Shown here in pieces: positions 29,291-38,965 of a DNA stretch of 64,000 nucleotides. Numbering within the stretch: the stretch's first letter is position 1; each line of letters starts with the position of its first letter. Below the pieces are notes generated by a model. The model worked only from the letters and a program-made list of their open reading frames with translations. It searched no databases and was not told where the DNA came from. Source of the stretch: an uncultured Psychrosphaera sp. (GTDB lineage: Bacteria > Pseudomonadota > Gammaproteobacteria > Enterobacterales > Alteromonadaceae); contig NZ_CANMSK010000010.1 in assembly GCF_947500655.1 (NCBI RefSeq), positions 62,001 to 126,000 on the forward strand, in the 5' to 3' direction. A program made the position numbers and the translations under genes.

Positions 29291-31540
29291 CTAGTGATCT
29301 TTGGCTTTAAATAAGCGTAATCGGTTAGCATTACTTACAACAGTTAATGAGGAAAAGGCCATCGCCGCGCCTGCAATAACTGGGTTGAGTAGAATACCAA
29401 AAAATGGGTATAACACGCCGGCAGCAAGTGGAACGCCAGCAGCGTTGTAAATGAAAGCACCAAATAGATTCTGTTTAATATTACTCAATGTCGCTTTGCT
29501 TATAGCAATGGCATCTGCAAGCCCGTGCAAAGAGCCGCGCATTAAGGTTATATCGGCACTTTCAATTGCTACATCCGTACCTGTGCCTATGGCAAAACCA
29601 ACATTTGCTAATGCCAATGCTGGTGCATCGTTAATACCATCCCCTGTCATACCAACAATTTCGCCTTGAGCTTGTAGTTCGGCTACCTTTCTAGATTTAT
29701 CTTCCGGTAATACCTCAGAATACACTTGGCTAATTCCAACTTTTTTAGCAACCGCATTGGCAGTCGCACTATTATCTCCGGTGATCATCACCACTTGAAT
29801 CCCACTCATTTGTAGACGTTTTATCGCCGCTATCGAGTCTTGCTTTATAGGATCAGCTACCGCAACTATCGCGACCAATTTTTTATTAATGGCAAAGTAC
29901 ATAGGCGTTTTTGCCTCATCTGCAAGATCTTGGGCTTGTGACACATAATCATTAAGGGCAACTTCATTTGTTAGCATCAACTTCTTATTACCAAAAAGTA
30001 AATGCTTATCATCAATATTGGCCTGCACCCCCATTCCAGTAATAGCCTGAAAGTCACTTACCTCGCCTAATTCTAATTTCCGTTCAACGGCTGAATCAAC
30101 AATGGCCTGTGCCAAAGGATGTTCAGAGCCTTTTTCTAAACTGGCAAGTGTGGTTAAGATTTGATTTTCAGTGTAACTATCATCTGCAATAACAACATCC
30201 GTTACCTTAGGTGCGCCTTCTGTAATGGTGCCGGTTTTATCCAGTATCATAGATGTAATTTTAGAGGCCGTTTGTAATGCTTCACCATTACGAATAAGCA
30301 CGCCCGCTTCAGCCGCTTTACCAATACCAACCATAACGGACATAGGTGTTGCTAACCCCAATGCACATGGGCAAGCAATAATTAATACTGTTGTTGCCGA
30401 TATTACAGCAAATGCCACGGTAGGATCTGGCCCCCAATTAAGCCAAATTAACGCACTGGCAATCGAGATGATCATAATAGTAGGCACAAAATACGCGGCT
30501 ATCACATCCGCTAAGCGGCCAATAGGCGGTTTGGAATTTTGCGCACGCTTCACCATATTAATGATTTGAGCTAAAGCCGTGTCTTTACCTATGTGAGTCG
30601 CTTTAAATAAAATAGAGCCTGACTTATTTAATGTTCCAGCAACCACCTTATCTCCCGTTACTTTTTCAACGGGCATAGGCTCTCCAGTTAACATTGACTC
30701 ATCAATGGTGGAATGCCCTTGCATGACAATGCCATCTACTGGAATTTTTCCACCTGGGCGAATTCGAACAATATCGTTAAGTAAAACCTGCTCAATGGCG
30801 ATATCAATTTCTTTATTGTCACGTACCACTCGCGCGGTTTTTTCTTGTAAACCAATCAAACGCTTAATCGCTTCGCTAGTTCGGCCTTTGGCTTTTACTT
30901 CCAGTGCTAGGCCCAAATTAATTAAACCTATGATCATTGCCGTTGCTTCAAAATACACATGGCGAGCCATTTCTGGTAAAGCCATCGGAAATAGCACAAC
31001 TATCATGGAATAAAGCCAAGCGGTTCCTGTACCTAAGGCAATTAACGTATCCATATTCGCGTTATGGTTAACTAGTGACTTCCAAGCACCGACATAAAAA
31101 TGCTTACCTGAAAAATACATAATACCGGCACATAACACACCAATGAATAACCAGACCACGCGCTCAAGGTTGGTTTCAACTGTCATTGGCCCACCTAACA
31201 TACCGTAAAGCATCATTGGAATACCAAGGCCTAATGCAATCCACACCTTATTCATTAAACCTGAATAGTACTTTTGATCGGCTATTTCTTTTTCATCTAA
31301 TAATTCGTCATCACTGGCGTCATTCGTACTTTTTGCTTTATAGCCTACAGCTTCAATCGCCTTAATAAGCACATCAGTAGCGACTGAACCATCAACAGAA
31401 ACCGTTTGTAGTGCCAAATTCATTTCTGCACGGTTAACGCCATTAATATTCTTTAACGCGGTTTCAATTTTGCCGACACAACTTGCACAGCTAGCCCCTT
31501 CTATCACTAACTCTGTGGTGTCTTGCTTATTTGTTTTCAT
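29291..31540 (-). CDS. copA: Cu(I)-exporting P1B-type ATPase
   Basis: 749-residue copper pump. One N-terminal HMA domain with GASCASC (Cys18/Cys21), eight membrane helices, the ion-binding CPC in [13 protein letters not shown] near 389, phosphorylation site DKTGTIT near 433, TGE loop ([12 protein letters not shown]) and hinge [10 protein letters not shown] near 633. It ejects cytoplasmic Cu(I) at ATP cost. ATG at 31540 has GGAGA at proper distance and overlaps the MerR gene's end by 14 bp, so it is coupled; an ATG at 31552 is less well placed. Expression should follow the MerR-type promoter at 32091. Confidence 0.95.
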   Translation of the reverse strand: MKTNKQDTTELVIEGASCASCVGKIETALKNINGVNRAEMNLALQTVSVDGSVATDVLIKAIEAVGYKAKSTNDASDDELLDEKEIADQKYYSGLMNKVWIALGLGIPMMLYGMLGGPMTVETNLERVVWLFIGVLCAGIMYFSGKHFYVGAWKSLVNHNANMDTLIALGTGTAWLYSMIVVLFPMALPEMARHVYFEATAMIIGLINLGLALEVKAKGRTSEAIKRLIGLQEKTARVVRDNKEIDIAIEQVLLNDIVRIRPGGKIPVDGIVMQGHSTIDESMLTGEPMPVEKVTGDKVVAGTLNKSGSILFKATHIGKDTALAQIINMVKRAQNSKPPIGRLADVIAAYFVPTIMIISIASALIWLNWGPDPTVAFAVISATTVLIIACPCALGLATPMSVMVGIGKAAEAGVLIRNGEALQTASKITSMILDKTGTITEGAPKVTDVVIADDSYTENQILTTLASLEKGSEHPLAQAIVDSAVERKLELGEVSDFQAITGMGVQANIDDKHLLFGNKKLMLTNEVALNDYVSQAQDLADEAKTPMYFAINKKLVAIVAVADPIKQDSIAAIKRLQMSGIQVVMITGDNSATANAVAKKVGISQVYSEVLPEDKSRKVAELQAQGEIVGMTGDGINDAPALALANVGFAIGTGTDVAIESADITLMRGSLHGLADAIAISKATLSNIKQNLFGAFIYNAAGVPLAAGVLYPFFGILLNPVIAGAAMAFSSLTVVSNANRLRLFKAKDH

Positions 31541-32036
31541 GCATTTCTCCATTGTTATCAGTTTCAGTCAGATTTGCTTTTGTACTCTTCAATGTTTCGG
31601 TTAAAGACTTAGCTGGGTTGATTTCTGACTGTATTGCCGAGAACGAGTCCATTAAGTGGCAGATACTTTGGCTAGTTGGGGTTTTATCCGGTAAATGATC
31701 CCACTCACCAATGGCTTGTTTCATTAACTTCATCAGAGCCTGAGCATCCAGAAATTGTTGCTCAACTTCAACCAGACGTTGTTTAATAATATCTCTGACT
31801 AATTTACAGCCTGTATGATTGTTGTCAGTTTCGTGGAAAATATTGGTAATGTCTTTGACTGAAAAGCCTAAATGTCGAGCCGTAAGAATAAATGACAAAC
31901 GCTGCTGTTGCTGTGCGTTATAAAACATATAACCGTTAAGCTGGCTTTTTTGTGGATGAAGTAGTCCAATTTTAGTGTAATACCTCACAGTATCAGCCGT
32001 TGTGTTTAACGCTTTGGCTAAATTACTCACTTTCAT
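31527..32036 (-). CDS. MerR family metal-responsive activator
   Basis: 169 residues. The winged HTH ([33 protein letters not shown]) is followed by the dimer helix. Metal-ligand candidates are Cys in [10 protein letters not shown] near 78 and a later SICHLM near 125. The single Cys at the start of the dimer helix recalls ZntR rather than the CxxxxxxxC loop of CueR, so metal choice is not certain from sequence. Operon context with copA and a cupredoxin argues for Cu(I). It controls its own operon via a 19-bp-spacer promoter directly upstream. Confidence 0.87.
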   Translation of the reverse strand: MKVSNLAKALNTTADTVRYYTKIGLLHPQKSQLNGYMFYNAQQQQRLSFILTARHLGFSVKDITNIFHETDNNHTGCKLVRDIIKQRLVEVEQQFLDAQALMKLMKQAIGEWDHLPDKTPTSQSICHLMDSFSAIQSEINPAKSLTETLKSTKANLTETDNNGEMHENK

Positions 32037-32090
32037 TTTCGACTCCTGTTTTATACTGCTTTTTTAGACTGTATTTAACATCTGGACTTA

Positions 32091-32121
32091 AGCATAAACC
32101 TAAGTGTAACACCTAGGTCAA
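32091..32121 (-). promoter_or_regulatory. MerR-type promoter of the copA operon
   Basis: On the minus strand: -35 TTGACC, a 19-bp spacer and -10 TATGCT. The spacer region holds the dyad CCTAGGTGTTACACTTAGG (32099-32117; one mismatch between arms). Overlong spacing with the dyad between the boxes is the hallmark of promoters twisted by MerR activators. It lies 55 bp upstream of the MerR gene start. Confidence 0.92.
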
Positions 32122-32178
32122 CACTTGATTTTAACTTTTATTATTGGTGTGGGGAATTAGGACTTAGACAAAAACAAA

Positions 32179-32210
32179 AAAAGCCGATTAACGTTAATTA
32201 ATCGGCTTTT
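32179..32210 (-). terminator. intrinsic terminator after small lipoprotein gene
   Basis: AAAAGCCGATTAA and TTAATCGGCTTTT make a perfect 13-bp stem; on the minus strand a run of T follows. About 83 bp beyond the lipoprotein stop. Confidence 0.85.
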
Positions 32211-32292
32211 GTGGACTCAAATGTAGTCAACTGAAGCTAAGTATGCACTTAAATGTAGCTCACTTAATATTTGAGTCTAAATTTAATCTAGC

Positions 32293-32622
32293 TTATTTCG
32301 CATCAATTACTTTTTGATAGTATTCTTCTTTTGCAATTTCCACACACTCTTCAAGTGTTTCTTTACTTGATGTGCTTTCTTTACATTTTTTATAGTCAGC
32401 ATCGGCTCTTAATTCATAAATGCGGTATGCGGTATGAATTTTTTTTCCAGCTTTCATCGCACAATCAGTCGCACTCTGTTTACTGTCTTTATCAGTTTCA
32501 GGTAAAGCTGCAATACACTGCTTTGTAAGCGCTTCGCTATACTTAGCGGTAGAAGATCCAGAGTCAGTTGCACTACAACCAGCAAGAGCTGATAACAACA
32601 ATAAAACACTTACTTTTTTCAT
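32293..32622 (-). CDS. small hypothetical lipoprotein
   Basis: 109 residues: signal MKKVSVLLLLSALAGC with a clear lipobox (LAGC), then a Lys/Glu-rich, mostly helical mature part with four further cysteines spaced CIAAL..DCAMKAG..KKCKES..ECVEIAKE, possibly two disulfides. No family recognised. Single gene with its own terminator, facing away from the LLM oxidoreductase gene. Confidence 0.7.
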   Translation of the reverse strand: MKKVSVLLLLSALAGCSATDSGSSTAKYSEALTKQCIAALPETDKDSKQSATDCAMKAGKKIHTAYRIYELRADADYKKCKESTSSKETLEECVEIAKEEYYQKVIDAK

Positions 32623-32869
32623 ACTAATTAATTCCTATTGATTATAATTTGTGTAATCGCCTTTTAGCTGCCAAAAGCCTAGTCGGGAGATTGAAATCTA
32701 GCAAGGTTAAACCTGACTTTATTTGCATTTAGTTCAATTTTTATTCCATAAATTCAATTAATTACAAAGTAAATCTGAAATACATTATTTATAACAACAG
32801 TACCTTGAATTACATATCAGCTAGAGCCATATATAAAAGTAATTACCAAAAGTATTTAGAGGCGCTATT

Positions 32870-33859
32870 TTGTTATCAAACATTCCTTTCTCATTATTAG
32901 AACTTGCCCCAATGCAACAAGGCGCAACGGTTTCTGAAACATTAAATAGAAGTACTCAATACGCACAAAAAGCAGATGAGCTAGGATTTAACCGATTCTG
33001 GTTAGCTGAACATCACAATATGGAAGGCATTGTATGCGCCGCCACGTCCATTTTAATTGGTCATATTGCAGGGAAAACTAAACGTATTCGAGTTGGTTCT
33101 GGTGGCATCATGTTACCCAATCACTCGACGTTAGTAGTTGCTGAGCAATTTGGAACATTAGAAAGTTTATATCCAAACCGAATCGACTTAGGCTTAGGAC
33201 GAGCACCGGGTAGCGACCAAGTAACTAGCCATGCATTAAACAGCGACATGCGCCGCGCCGAACGATTCCCAGAAGAAGTTAGTGAATTACAAAAACTGTT
33301 AGGCCCTTATGACGGCACACATCCAGTACGAGCTATACCTGGAGAAAACACCAATGTGCCTATTTGGTTATTAGGATCAAGTTTATTTAGCGCACAATTG
33401 GCTGCAGAAAAAGGCTTACCATATGTATTTGCTGGGCACTTTGCGCCGCACTTTTTACAAGATGCGGTAGCTCTATATAGACGCGAGTTTAAACCGTCAG
33501 CTACACTTGCCAAACCATACTTTATGCTCGCCTTGCCGGTTGTGGCCGCAGACACGGACGAAGAAGCTCAATACTTATCCACGACATCAAAACAAAGAGT
33601 ATTAGCACTTATGCGAGGCCAAGCATTATGGTTACAACCGCCTGTTGAAAGTATGGATGGAAAATGGAGCCCACAAGAAAAAGCTCAAGTTGATAACTTT
33701 TTAGCCTTAAGTGTGATTGGAAGCCCAACGACAATTAAGCAAAAGTTAGAAACGGTAGTAAATGATCTTGGTGTGGACGAGTTTATATTCACCAATGATT
33801 TATACGACAGTGAAAAACGCCATCACGCATTAGAGATACTAATGTCCGTAAAATCGTAA
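32870..33859 (+). CDS. LLM class flavin-dependent oxidoreductase
   Basis: 329-residue luciferase-like monooxygenase. Motifs: FSLLELAPMQQGAT at the start, GFNRFWLAEHHNMEG, RIRVGSGGIMLPNHS, YPNRIDLGLGRAPGSD and PIWLLGSSLFSAQLA, all typical of the YhbW-like subgroup (FMN- or F420-type barrel; here FMN expected). Physiological substrate unknown. Translation starts at TTG 32870, set by AGAGG seven bases upstream; no ATG lies nearer. Monocistronic. Confidence 0.88.
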   Translation: MLSNIPFSLLELAPMQQGATVSETLNRSTQYAQKADELGFNRFWLAEHHNMEGIVCAATSILIGHIAGKTKRIRVGSGGIMLPNHSTLVVAEQFGTLESLYPNRIDLGLGRAPGSDQVTSHALNSDMRRAERFPEEVSELQKLLGPYDGTHPVRAIPGENTNVPIWLLGSSLFSAQLAAEKGLPYVFAGHFAPHFLQDAVALYRREFKPSATLAKPYFMLALPVVAADTDEEAQYLSTTSKQRVLALMRGQALWLQPPVESMDGKWSPQEKAQVDNFLALSVIGSPTTIKQKLETVVNDLGVDEFIFTNDLYDSEKRHHALEILMSVKS

Positions 33860-33903
33860 ATTTGAATGATCTTAAGAAAAATATTCTTAAGACGAAGCTT
33901 CTT

Positions 33904-33930
33904 AAGCCCTTGTTTAATAAACAAGGGCTT
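33904..33930. terminator. palindrome between convergent genes
   Basis: AAGCCCTTGTTTA / TAAACAAGGGCTT perfect inverted repeat between the LLM and zapE genes. T-run is poor on both strands. A second hairpin, CTTAAGAA/TTCTTAAG, is at 33871-33891. Confidence 0.6.
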
Positions 33931-33932
33931 AG

Positions 33933-35252
33933 CTAAATTTGTTCCCAATACTCCTTGGACGCCATTTCCACCAATCGGCTTTTGGTACGCTCAAATTCAA
34001 ACATTAACGTACCACTATTATAAAGCTCACTTTGTGGCACATAAGCGCTAATAACTAGATTAACATTACCGTCATAACATTCATCCACCAGCGCGATAAA
34101 TCGTCTAGCGGCATCATCCATTGGCGCTAAGACTACCTCGCGTTCACCCGTTGTAGCCGATGAAATATTAATGTTAGACCCATTATCTTCTGTGCCTCTA
34201 GCTTTAATTCGTTCATAAGACTGTCCACTCATAGGCGGGACATTAAACAGTAATATAGTTGAGAACTGTTTCGCTATTTCTACATAATCAAAATGGCTGC
34301 GGGCACCTTGGCATAACTCACCAAATTCAAAACAAATAGCGTGAACTTTAGCCTCATCGTCTTCTGGCTTAGTTATCGCAACGTAGTTTATCTGCCTACC
34401 TAAAACAGTGATTTGATTGTCAGTCGTGTTAAGCGGATCTTGCTCATTAGGTTTTTCTACTTTGCGGCTCACAGCTTTTAAATCCGATCCATTTAAGTAA
34501 AAGCGAGTTAATAAGTCCTGATGCAAAGCAATTTGTTCATACTCTGTCTTAGCTAAAACAAAATAATTTTGCTGATAGGTTAATGCGCGATGCCTGTGAT
34601 CTTGCTCACCAGATAAGTGTAAGATCTGAGTATGTTGTTCTATTGCAGCAATAGCAGGTAAAAATCGCTCACGTTGCAAACCATTTTTATAGAGTTCTTG
34701 CGGCACACAATTACTGGTGCAAATGACAACCACATTTAACTCAAACAAATACTGTAGTAAATTCCCCAACAACATGGCATCACCAATGTCAGAAACAAAA
34801 AATTCGTCAAAACATAACACCTTATATTGTTTAGCAAATTGTTCGGCTATCAGTTTTAATGGGTTCTGTTTAGCGCTGGGCTTCTTACTACTGAGCTTTA
34901 CGCTGCTTAGCCTGTTCAGCTGAGTGTGTACATCTTGCATAAAATGATGAAAATGCTGGCGCTTACCTATTTTTGCATCAAACGAACTTGATAGACTATT
35001 AACAAACAAGTCCATTAAAAACGTTTTACCGCGCCCTACCTTGCCCCACAAATAAATGCCTTTTGGTATAGCTAACTTGTTTTCACTCTTACTTTTGCTT
35101 ATAGGTTTTTTCTCAGCTGATAACAAGCTCACATACAATTGCTGTAACAACTCCACAGCCTGTTGCTGTGCAACATCAAAGCTTATTTGATTTGCACTAA
35201 CTAATGCTTGGTATTGGGCAAGTGGCGATTTATTTGGCATAGTCTTTTGCAT
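33933..35252 (-). CDS. zapE: cell division ATPase ZapE (AFG1/LACE1 family)
   Basis: 439-residue AAA-type ATPase. Walker A GKVGRGKTFLMD near 72, Walker B LCFDEFFVSDIGDAM near 147, sensor ICTSNCVP and RERFLPAI; PMSGQSYERIKARG and VNLVISA mark the AFG1 C-terminal part. ZapE destabilises FtsZ polymers at the constriction ring under stress in E. coli. It is longer than E. coli ZapE (375), mainly by Ser/Lys-rich inserts (near 45-55, 115-130 and 240-255). Start at 35252 or the ATG four codons later cannot be separated. Confidence 0.92.
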   Translation of the reverse strand: MQKTMPNKSPLAQYQALVSANQISFDVAQQQAVELLQQLYVSLLSAEKKPISKSKSENKLAIPKGIYLWGKVGRGKTFLMDLFVNSLSSSFDAKIGKRQHFHHFMQDVHTQLNRLSSVKLSSKKPSAKQNPLKLIAEQFAKQYKVLCFDEFFVSDIGDAMLLGNLLQYLFELNVVVICTSNCVPQELYKNGLQRERFLPAIAAIEQHTQILHLSGEQDHRHRALTYQQNYFVLAKTEYEQIALHQDLLTRFYLNGSDLKAVSRKVEKPNEQDPLNTTDNQITVLGRQINYVAITKPEDDEAKVHAICFEFGELCQGARSHFDYVEIAKQFSTILLFNVPPMSGQSYERIKARGTEDNGSNINISSATTGEREVVLAPMDDAARRFIALVDECYDGNVNLVISAYVPQSELYNSGTLMFEFERTKSRLVEMASKEYWEQI

Positions 35253-35295
35253 ACTCTTTTTGATTAGCCTTTTTGCTTACTCTATTTTGGTCTTT

Positions 35296-36210
35296 TTAGT
35301 TTTTTTTGGCATAAATCGTATTGAGGTAAATTTTAGGGTTATCAATTTCCTTTAACAAAACCGCATTAGGTAAGCAGTCGTCGTCCACGTGATCAGAAAA
35401 ATCCGATTGACTGTCAAACACCAAAATATCAAAGGCCAAACGGTCTAGGCCATAAATACCACGGTGGATCATATCTGCTGAAAAAACTAAAACGTCTCCA
35501 GCCGCTAATTTAATTTTTGTGCCGTTAGGTAAGTTTTCATTACTTAAGCGGCCGTTTTCTTCATTACGCACATCAAGCTCTTCTGGTGTATCCCAACGTT
35601 TATGAGTTTCTGGAATTAACTCCATACCAGGCTCATCAAACAAAGGCACACGTAAATGCATAACTTGGGTTTCGGTTATGGCTTTCTTTTGATTTTCAAT
35701 ATCATGATCGTACTGACAATCACGATGCCAAAAATCTTTTAACTCGCTATTTGGCGGATCAAAAAACAACTGGGTATTCATAAAAGATGCATTAACGGGT
35801 ATCACAGTATCTATTAACGTCATCATTTTAGGAGAGCTAATAAAGTTAAACAGCTTTACTCTGTTGTCGTCGGTTAAATACTCACTACCAGTGATTAAAG
35901 AGGAATTAAACGCCACCTCCTTATAAAACTCTAAATTGTCAGACTTCCAAGCATTATGAAAAGTTAAAATGACTTCCCTTAACGCCGCCATTTCTGCTGC
36001 ACTAAAATAATCTCGCACCACAAAATAGCCAAGCTCATCGTACTGGCTTTTTAACTGCTGTGGTTTTAGCTGCTGTGGTTTTAGGTGATTAGTTGAAGGA
36101 GAGTTATCGGACATGTGTGGCATTAACTGATTTAACCTGTTTACTAATATAAGTTCTAATAATTTAAACTTTGCTAATTTAAACTTTGATAATTTAAGCT
36201 CTGTGCGCAT
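35296..36210 (-). CDS. phytanoyl-CoA dioxygenase (PhyH) family protein
   Basis: 304 residues (fewer if a later ATG is used). Fe(II)/2-oxoglutarate oxygenase fold with the facial triad HxD in FWHRDCQYD near 162 and distal His in MIHRGIYG near 248; DELGYFVVRDYFS starts the fold. The first 55 residues are low-complexity: KLSKFKLAKFKLLEL and two LKPQQ repeats, encoded by near-identical short DNA repeats. Translation could begin at 36210, 36123 or 36114; no ribosome site decides. Substrate unknown. Divergent from the EEP nuclease gene. Confidence 0.8.
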   Translation of the reverse strand: MRTELKLSKFKLAKFKLLELILVNRLNQLMPHMSDNSPSTNHLKPQQLKPQQLKSQYDELGYFVVRDYFSAAEMAALREVILTFHNAWKSDNLEFYKEVAFNSSLITGSEYLTDDNRVKLFNFISSPKMMTLIDTVIPVNASFMNTQLFFDPPNSELKDFWHRDCQYDHDIENQKKAITETQVMHLRVPLFDEPGMELIPETHKRWDTPEELDVRNEENGRLSNENLPNGTKIKLAAGDVLVFSADMIHRGIYGLDRLAFDILVFDSQSDFSDHVDDDCLPNAVLLKEIDNPKIYLNTIYAKKN

Positions 36211-36340
36211 TCTAGCAATTTATAGACAGATTGAGTATCTACCTATTAAATGCTTGCAAATGGAAGACTCACCTATTAAAGATTCACAGAGCATGAATTC
36301 ATAAGGTATACTTTTAACTCGCCTTACTTAGTGATCCTAG

Positions 36341-37462
36341 GTGTTAGTTATTACAAGTCATCAACCTAGAGTAAATACCATCGACCAATTATTTCCCACT
36401 GTTGCCGTTTCAAACCTGCAACTTAAAATTGCTACATTCAACTTGTTTAATTATTTAGAACCACCTTATGCTTATTATGAATTTGAGCGTATTTACAGTG
36501 CAGAACAATGGCGCAAAAAACAAAAATGGATCTGTGACTATTTAACCGAGCATGAGCCAGACATTATTGGTTTTCAAGAAGTATTTAGCCCAGAGTCTCT
36601 GCAAGCATTGGTTAAAAGCCAAGGTTACCCGTATTTTGCAGTAATCGACTCTCCAGAGGTTATTGACGACTTTATTTACCGAAGCCCAGTTGTTGCCATT
36701 GCATCACGTTATCCGATTGTAGAAGCCGTTGCAGTAACACCAAATACTGAGCTGATGGAAACCTTAGCGATAGACAAAGACTTCTCCTTTAGCCGTAACG
36801 TTCTCAGAGCAACAATAGACGCACCGCACATAGGTAATTGTGACTGTTACGTTGTGCACTTTAAATCTAAACGTTCAATGATTGAATTTGATGATAAAAA
36901 CTCAGATCTCGCGCCAGAAAAAAATATAATCGAAAGCTTAAAAGCACAAGTTGCCGGTAGTTGGGGCTCAACGGTACAACGCGGTAATGAAGCAAGCTTG
37001 TTAATGATTGCTATGATTGAGCGACGAGAAGCCACAAACAATCCCATGGTATTAATGGGTGACTTTAATAACACCTTACAAGATGGCGTATTAAGCCACT
37101 TACTCACCAACTCACTACGCTTTATCTCCACCTTCGACCAAGAAGCTTATCTAGCTAAATATACCTTAAATGATGCATGGGATTTATTTGAAAGCGTTAT
37201 CAAAAATGAAGTAGTGGATGATCTTGTAGATGATAAAAAACCAGAAATTCAACGCACACCAACCCATTACTTTGGCGGTAGTGGCTCAGTATTAGATTAC
37301 ATATTATTATCCTGTGAGTTCGACGCCAGTTATCACAGCAGTCTTTACCAAGTAAGCCATTATGAAACTTATGATAATCACCTAATCAATCCTATTTTTG
37401 AACACGACGGTGAAAGTACTGATCATGGAGTAGTTATGGTGACGTTGGCACTCAGGACATAA
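36341..37462 (+). CDS. endonuclease/exonuclease/phosphatase family protein
   Basis: 373-residue EEP-fold hydrolase with KIATFNLFNY, DIIGFQEVFSP (metal-binding Glu), HFKSKR, MVLMGDFNN (Asp/Asn) and STDHGVVMV (catalytic Asp-His). The family cuts phosphodiesters in DNA, RNA or lipids; the target is not shown by sequence. No signal peptide, so cytoplasmic. Start is GTG at 36341, since no upstream ATG exists and the next ATG would delete the first beta strand. It is the last ordinary gene before the cassette array. Confidence 0.85.
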   Translation: MLVITSHQPRVNTIDQLFPTVAVSNLQLKIATFNLFNYLEPPYAYYEFERIYSAEQWRKKQKWICDYLTEHEPDIIGFQEVFSPESLQALVKSQGYPYFAVIDSPEVIDDFIYRSPVVAIASRYPIVEAVAVTPNTELMETLAIDKDFSFSRNVLRATIDAPHIGNCDCYVVHFKSKRSMIEFDDKNSDLAPEKNIIESLKAQVAGSWGSTVQRGNEASLLMIAMIERREATNNPMVLMGDFNNTLQDGVLSHLLTNSLRFISTFDQEAYLAKYTLNDAWDLFESVIKNEVVDDLVDDKKPEIQRTPTHYFGGSGSVLDYILLSCEFDASYHSSLYQVSHYETYDNHLINPIFEHDGESTDHGVVMVTLALRT

Positions 37463-37564
37463 GTGCGGGATGTTTTTTTTAGATCTAAATCAAGAGCTAG
37501 AAATCTGAGTTGCAGATACTGACATTTACTTAATTTTAATTCTGTTTTTACTCAATAGATCTTA

Positions 37565-37625
37565 TTTCGCCCCTCGGCGGTCATCAAGTAAACATCCCTG
37601 TATTGGTGACCGCCGAGGGGCGAAA
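37565..37625. repeat. GC-rich dispersed palindrome, copy 1
   Basis: Perfect 19-bp inverted repeat (TTTCGCCCCTCGGCGGTCA and its complement, 37565-37583/37607-37625) around a 23-nt loop. The segment 37564-37605, reversed, matches 45516-45557 at 39 of 42 bases, so it is a dispersed intergenic element. It borders the attC array. Confidence 0.92.
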
Positions 37626-37666
37626 CCTTATAGTTCAGAAAAATACGATATCAAAATTAATAGATT

Positions 37667-37774
37667 AAATAACTGTCAAATTAAGGTGGGCTGGCTTTTT
37701 ATTTTACACTGACGAGAAGCTACAACACAAAATACGTAGCTACATATTTGTACAAGTTAACAGACTTGTTAGCA
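37667..37774 (-). other. attC site A (distal end of cassette array)
   Basis: 108 bp bounded by AAATAAC (37667) and GTTAGCA (37768), with complementary inner parts AACTGTC and GACTTGTT. It follows the stop of the 86-residue cassette gene, as attC sites do. Confidence 0.7.
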
Positions 37775-37776
37775 CT

Positions 37777-38037
37777 TTACGATTTTGCCAATATAAGCCA
37801 GCTTTCCTTAGCTCCACCAGTTAGTTTTTCTTCGGCTTTTTCCGCTGCTTTCTTATGGCCTAAATATACGCTCTGATATATAAGATCGCCAATCTCACTA
37901 GCTCTTAAATGCTCGGGAAGTTCATCAAATATTTTATGTTTTCCTTTAGAGTTTTTATTTGATGAAGCTAGAATTGCATGCTTCAAAATATGCCAATCTG
38001 ATTCTTCGTAGCCAGAGTTGTACATTTGATTTCCCAT
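37777..38037 (-). CDS. hypothetical cassette protein, 86 aa
   Basis: 86-residue soluble, mostly helical protein (SDWHILKHAILASSN, LRASEIGDLIYQSVYLGHKKAAEKAEEKL). No family recognised. It lies between attC sites A and B in the array orientation, so it is one cassette. The ATG at 38025 (four codons in) has a GGGA ribosome site and may be the true start. Confidence 0.6.
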   Translation of the reverse strand: MGNQMYNSGYEESDWHILKHAILASSNKNSKGKHKIFDELPEHLRASEIGDLIYQSVYLGHKKAAEKAEEKLTGGAKESWLILAKS

Positions 38038-38043
38038 ATGAGT

Positions 38044-38142
38044 GCTAACGCCCGCCTAATCCGCATTTCGCTGGCGGGCTTTTTGCGTTGTTTGCTAAAA
38101 GCGTGACTGCATAGCATTGTCGCTTTAAGGCGTTTGTTATGT
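38044..38142 (-). other. attC site B
   Basis: 99 bp from GCTAACG (38044) to GTTATGT (38136). Outer AACGCC pairs with GGCGTT, and an inner hairpin GCCCGCC/GGCGGGC is present. Lies exactly between two same-strand small genes. Confidence 0.85.
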
Positions 38143-38147
38143 GTATT

Positions 38148-38420
38148 TTAGCTAACAAACCGTTTAAAAGTTATTGGTGTAACTAACATGAAAATAGTTA
38201 TCAAAAAGCATGTTACTAGACCAATACTTTGTAATAAATTAATGCCTGAAAAAAACATTATAATAGACAAAGCCAAAATTAATATTTGAGTAAATCCAAT
38301 TCTTCGTCTTTTAGTTAAATCCCCTGAGCCTTTATAGACCCATAAAAGCAAAATCGGTAATGATAATATTAAGAGAATTAAAATTGGAAATATGATTCCT
38401 GAGCCACCGTGAGTCACCAC
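38148..38420 (-). CDS. small hypothetical membrane protein (cassette)
   Basis: 90 residues, three hydrophobic helices (IIFPILILLILSLPILLLW, FTQILILALSIIMFFSG, GLVTCFLITIFMLV). No family recognised. Start is GTG; of two adjacent GTG codons the second, at 38417, is six bases from AGGAG. Single-gene cassette bounded by attC B and attC C. Confidence 0.6.
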   Translation of the reverse strand: MVTHGGSGIIFPILILLILSLPILLLWVYKGSGDLTKRRRIGFTQILILALSIIMFFSGINLLQSIGLVTCFLITIFMLVTPITFKRFVS

Positions 38421-38432
38421 ATTCTCCTATAC

Positions 38433-38533
38433 ACATAACGTCGCAAATCACCGGCTGTTACAAAGTGGTGTGGTTCTTGCGTAGCGGAAACCGCGCCGCT
38501 TTTAGCCGTCCGAGTGCATTTGCCTTGTTATGC
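38433..38533 (-). other. attC site C
   Basis: 101 bp from ACATAAC (38433) to GTTATGC (38527); GCAAAT pairs with ATTTGC, and inner GCGGAAACCGCG forms a hairpin. GTTATGC includes the stop of the TM2 gene. Confidence 0.85.
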
Positions 38534-38917
38534 TTTTTGTATATTTTGATAGATGTCTTCCATTACACAGTTGTTGTGATCTTGAACAATAGTCTGTGAT
38601 TTGAACAGTTCATAAAGTTCAAAGATGCTGATTGCAATGATAATAATCACTCCCATTCCAGTGAAATCAGTAAACAACAGTATTACACCTGTCCAAAAAA
38701 CCACAATATTCATTAGGCCACGCCCCCATTTACCTAAATAGAAATGATGCAGTCCAGCAATGAATATATAGTTAAGAGTTGCATATGTATCTGGATCTTT
38801 CAGCTTCTTTTCCGATTCTTTAAAAAACGCCAGCCTTCTGTCGTCTGGTAATTCTCTGACTAATTTCCGAATCTTTTCTTCTTTTTCTTGAACTTCTTCT
38901 TTAGATGACATTTTCAT
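38528..38917 (-). CDS. TM2-domain-like membrane protein (cassette)
   Basis: 129 residues. A charged helical N-terminus (KEEVQEKEEKIRKLVREL) precedes a TM2-like domain: NYIFIAGLHHFYLGKWGRG, a helix at about 70-88, and a second one (GVIIIIAISIFELYELF). TM2 proteins are small two-helix membrane proteins of unknown role. Only 48 bp, without an attC, separate it from the upstream DUF4177 gene, so both probably travel in one cassette. Confidence 0.75.
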   Translation of the reverse strand: MKMSSKEEVQEKEEKIRKLVRELPDDRRLAFFKESEKKLKDPDTYATLNYIFIAGLHHFYLGKWGRGLMNIVVFWTGVILLFTDFTGMGVIIIIAISIFELYELFKSQTIVQDHNNCVMEDIYQNIQKA

Positions 38918-38965
38918 TTCCCATTCATTCTGAACAGAGACATCTCCCTGTCAGAATTGGTTTCA

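Noticed and set aside
38918..38965. ATTCTGA/TCAGAAT inverted repeat as an attC
   Set aside because: Too short, lacks the RYYYAAC and GTTRRRY ends; more likely a small hairpin within a two-gene cassette.
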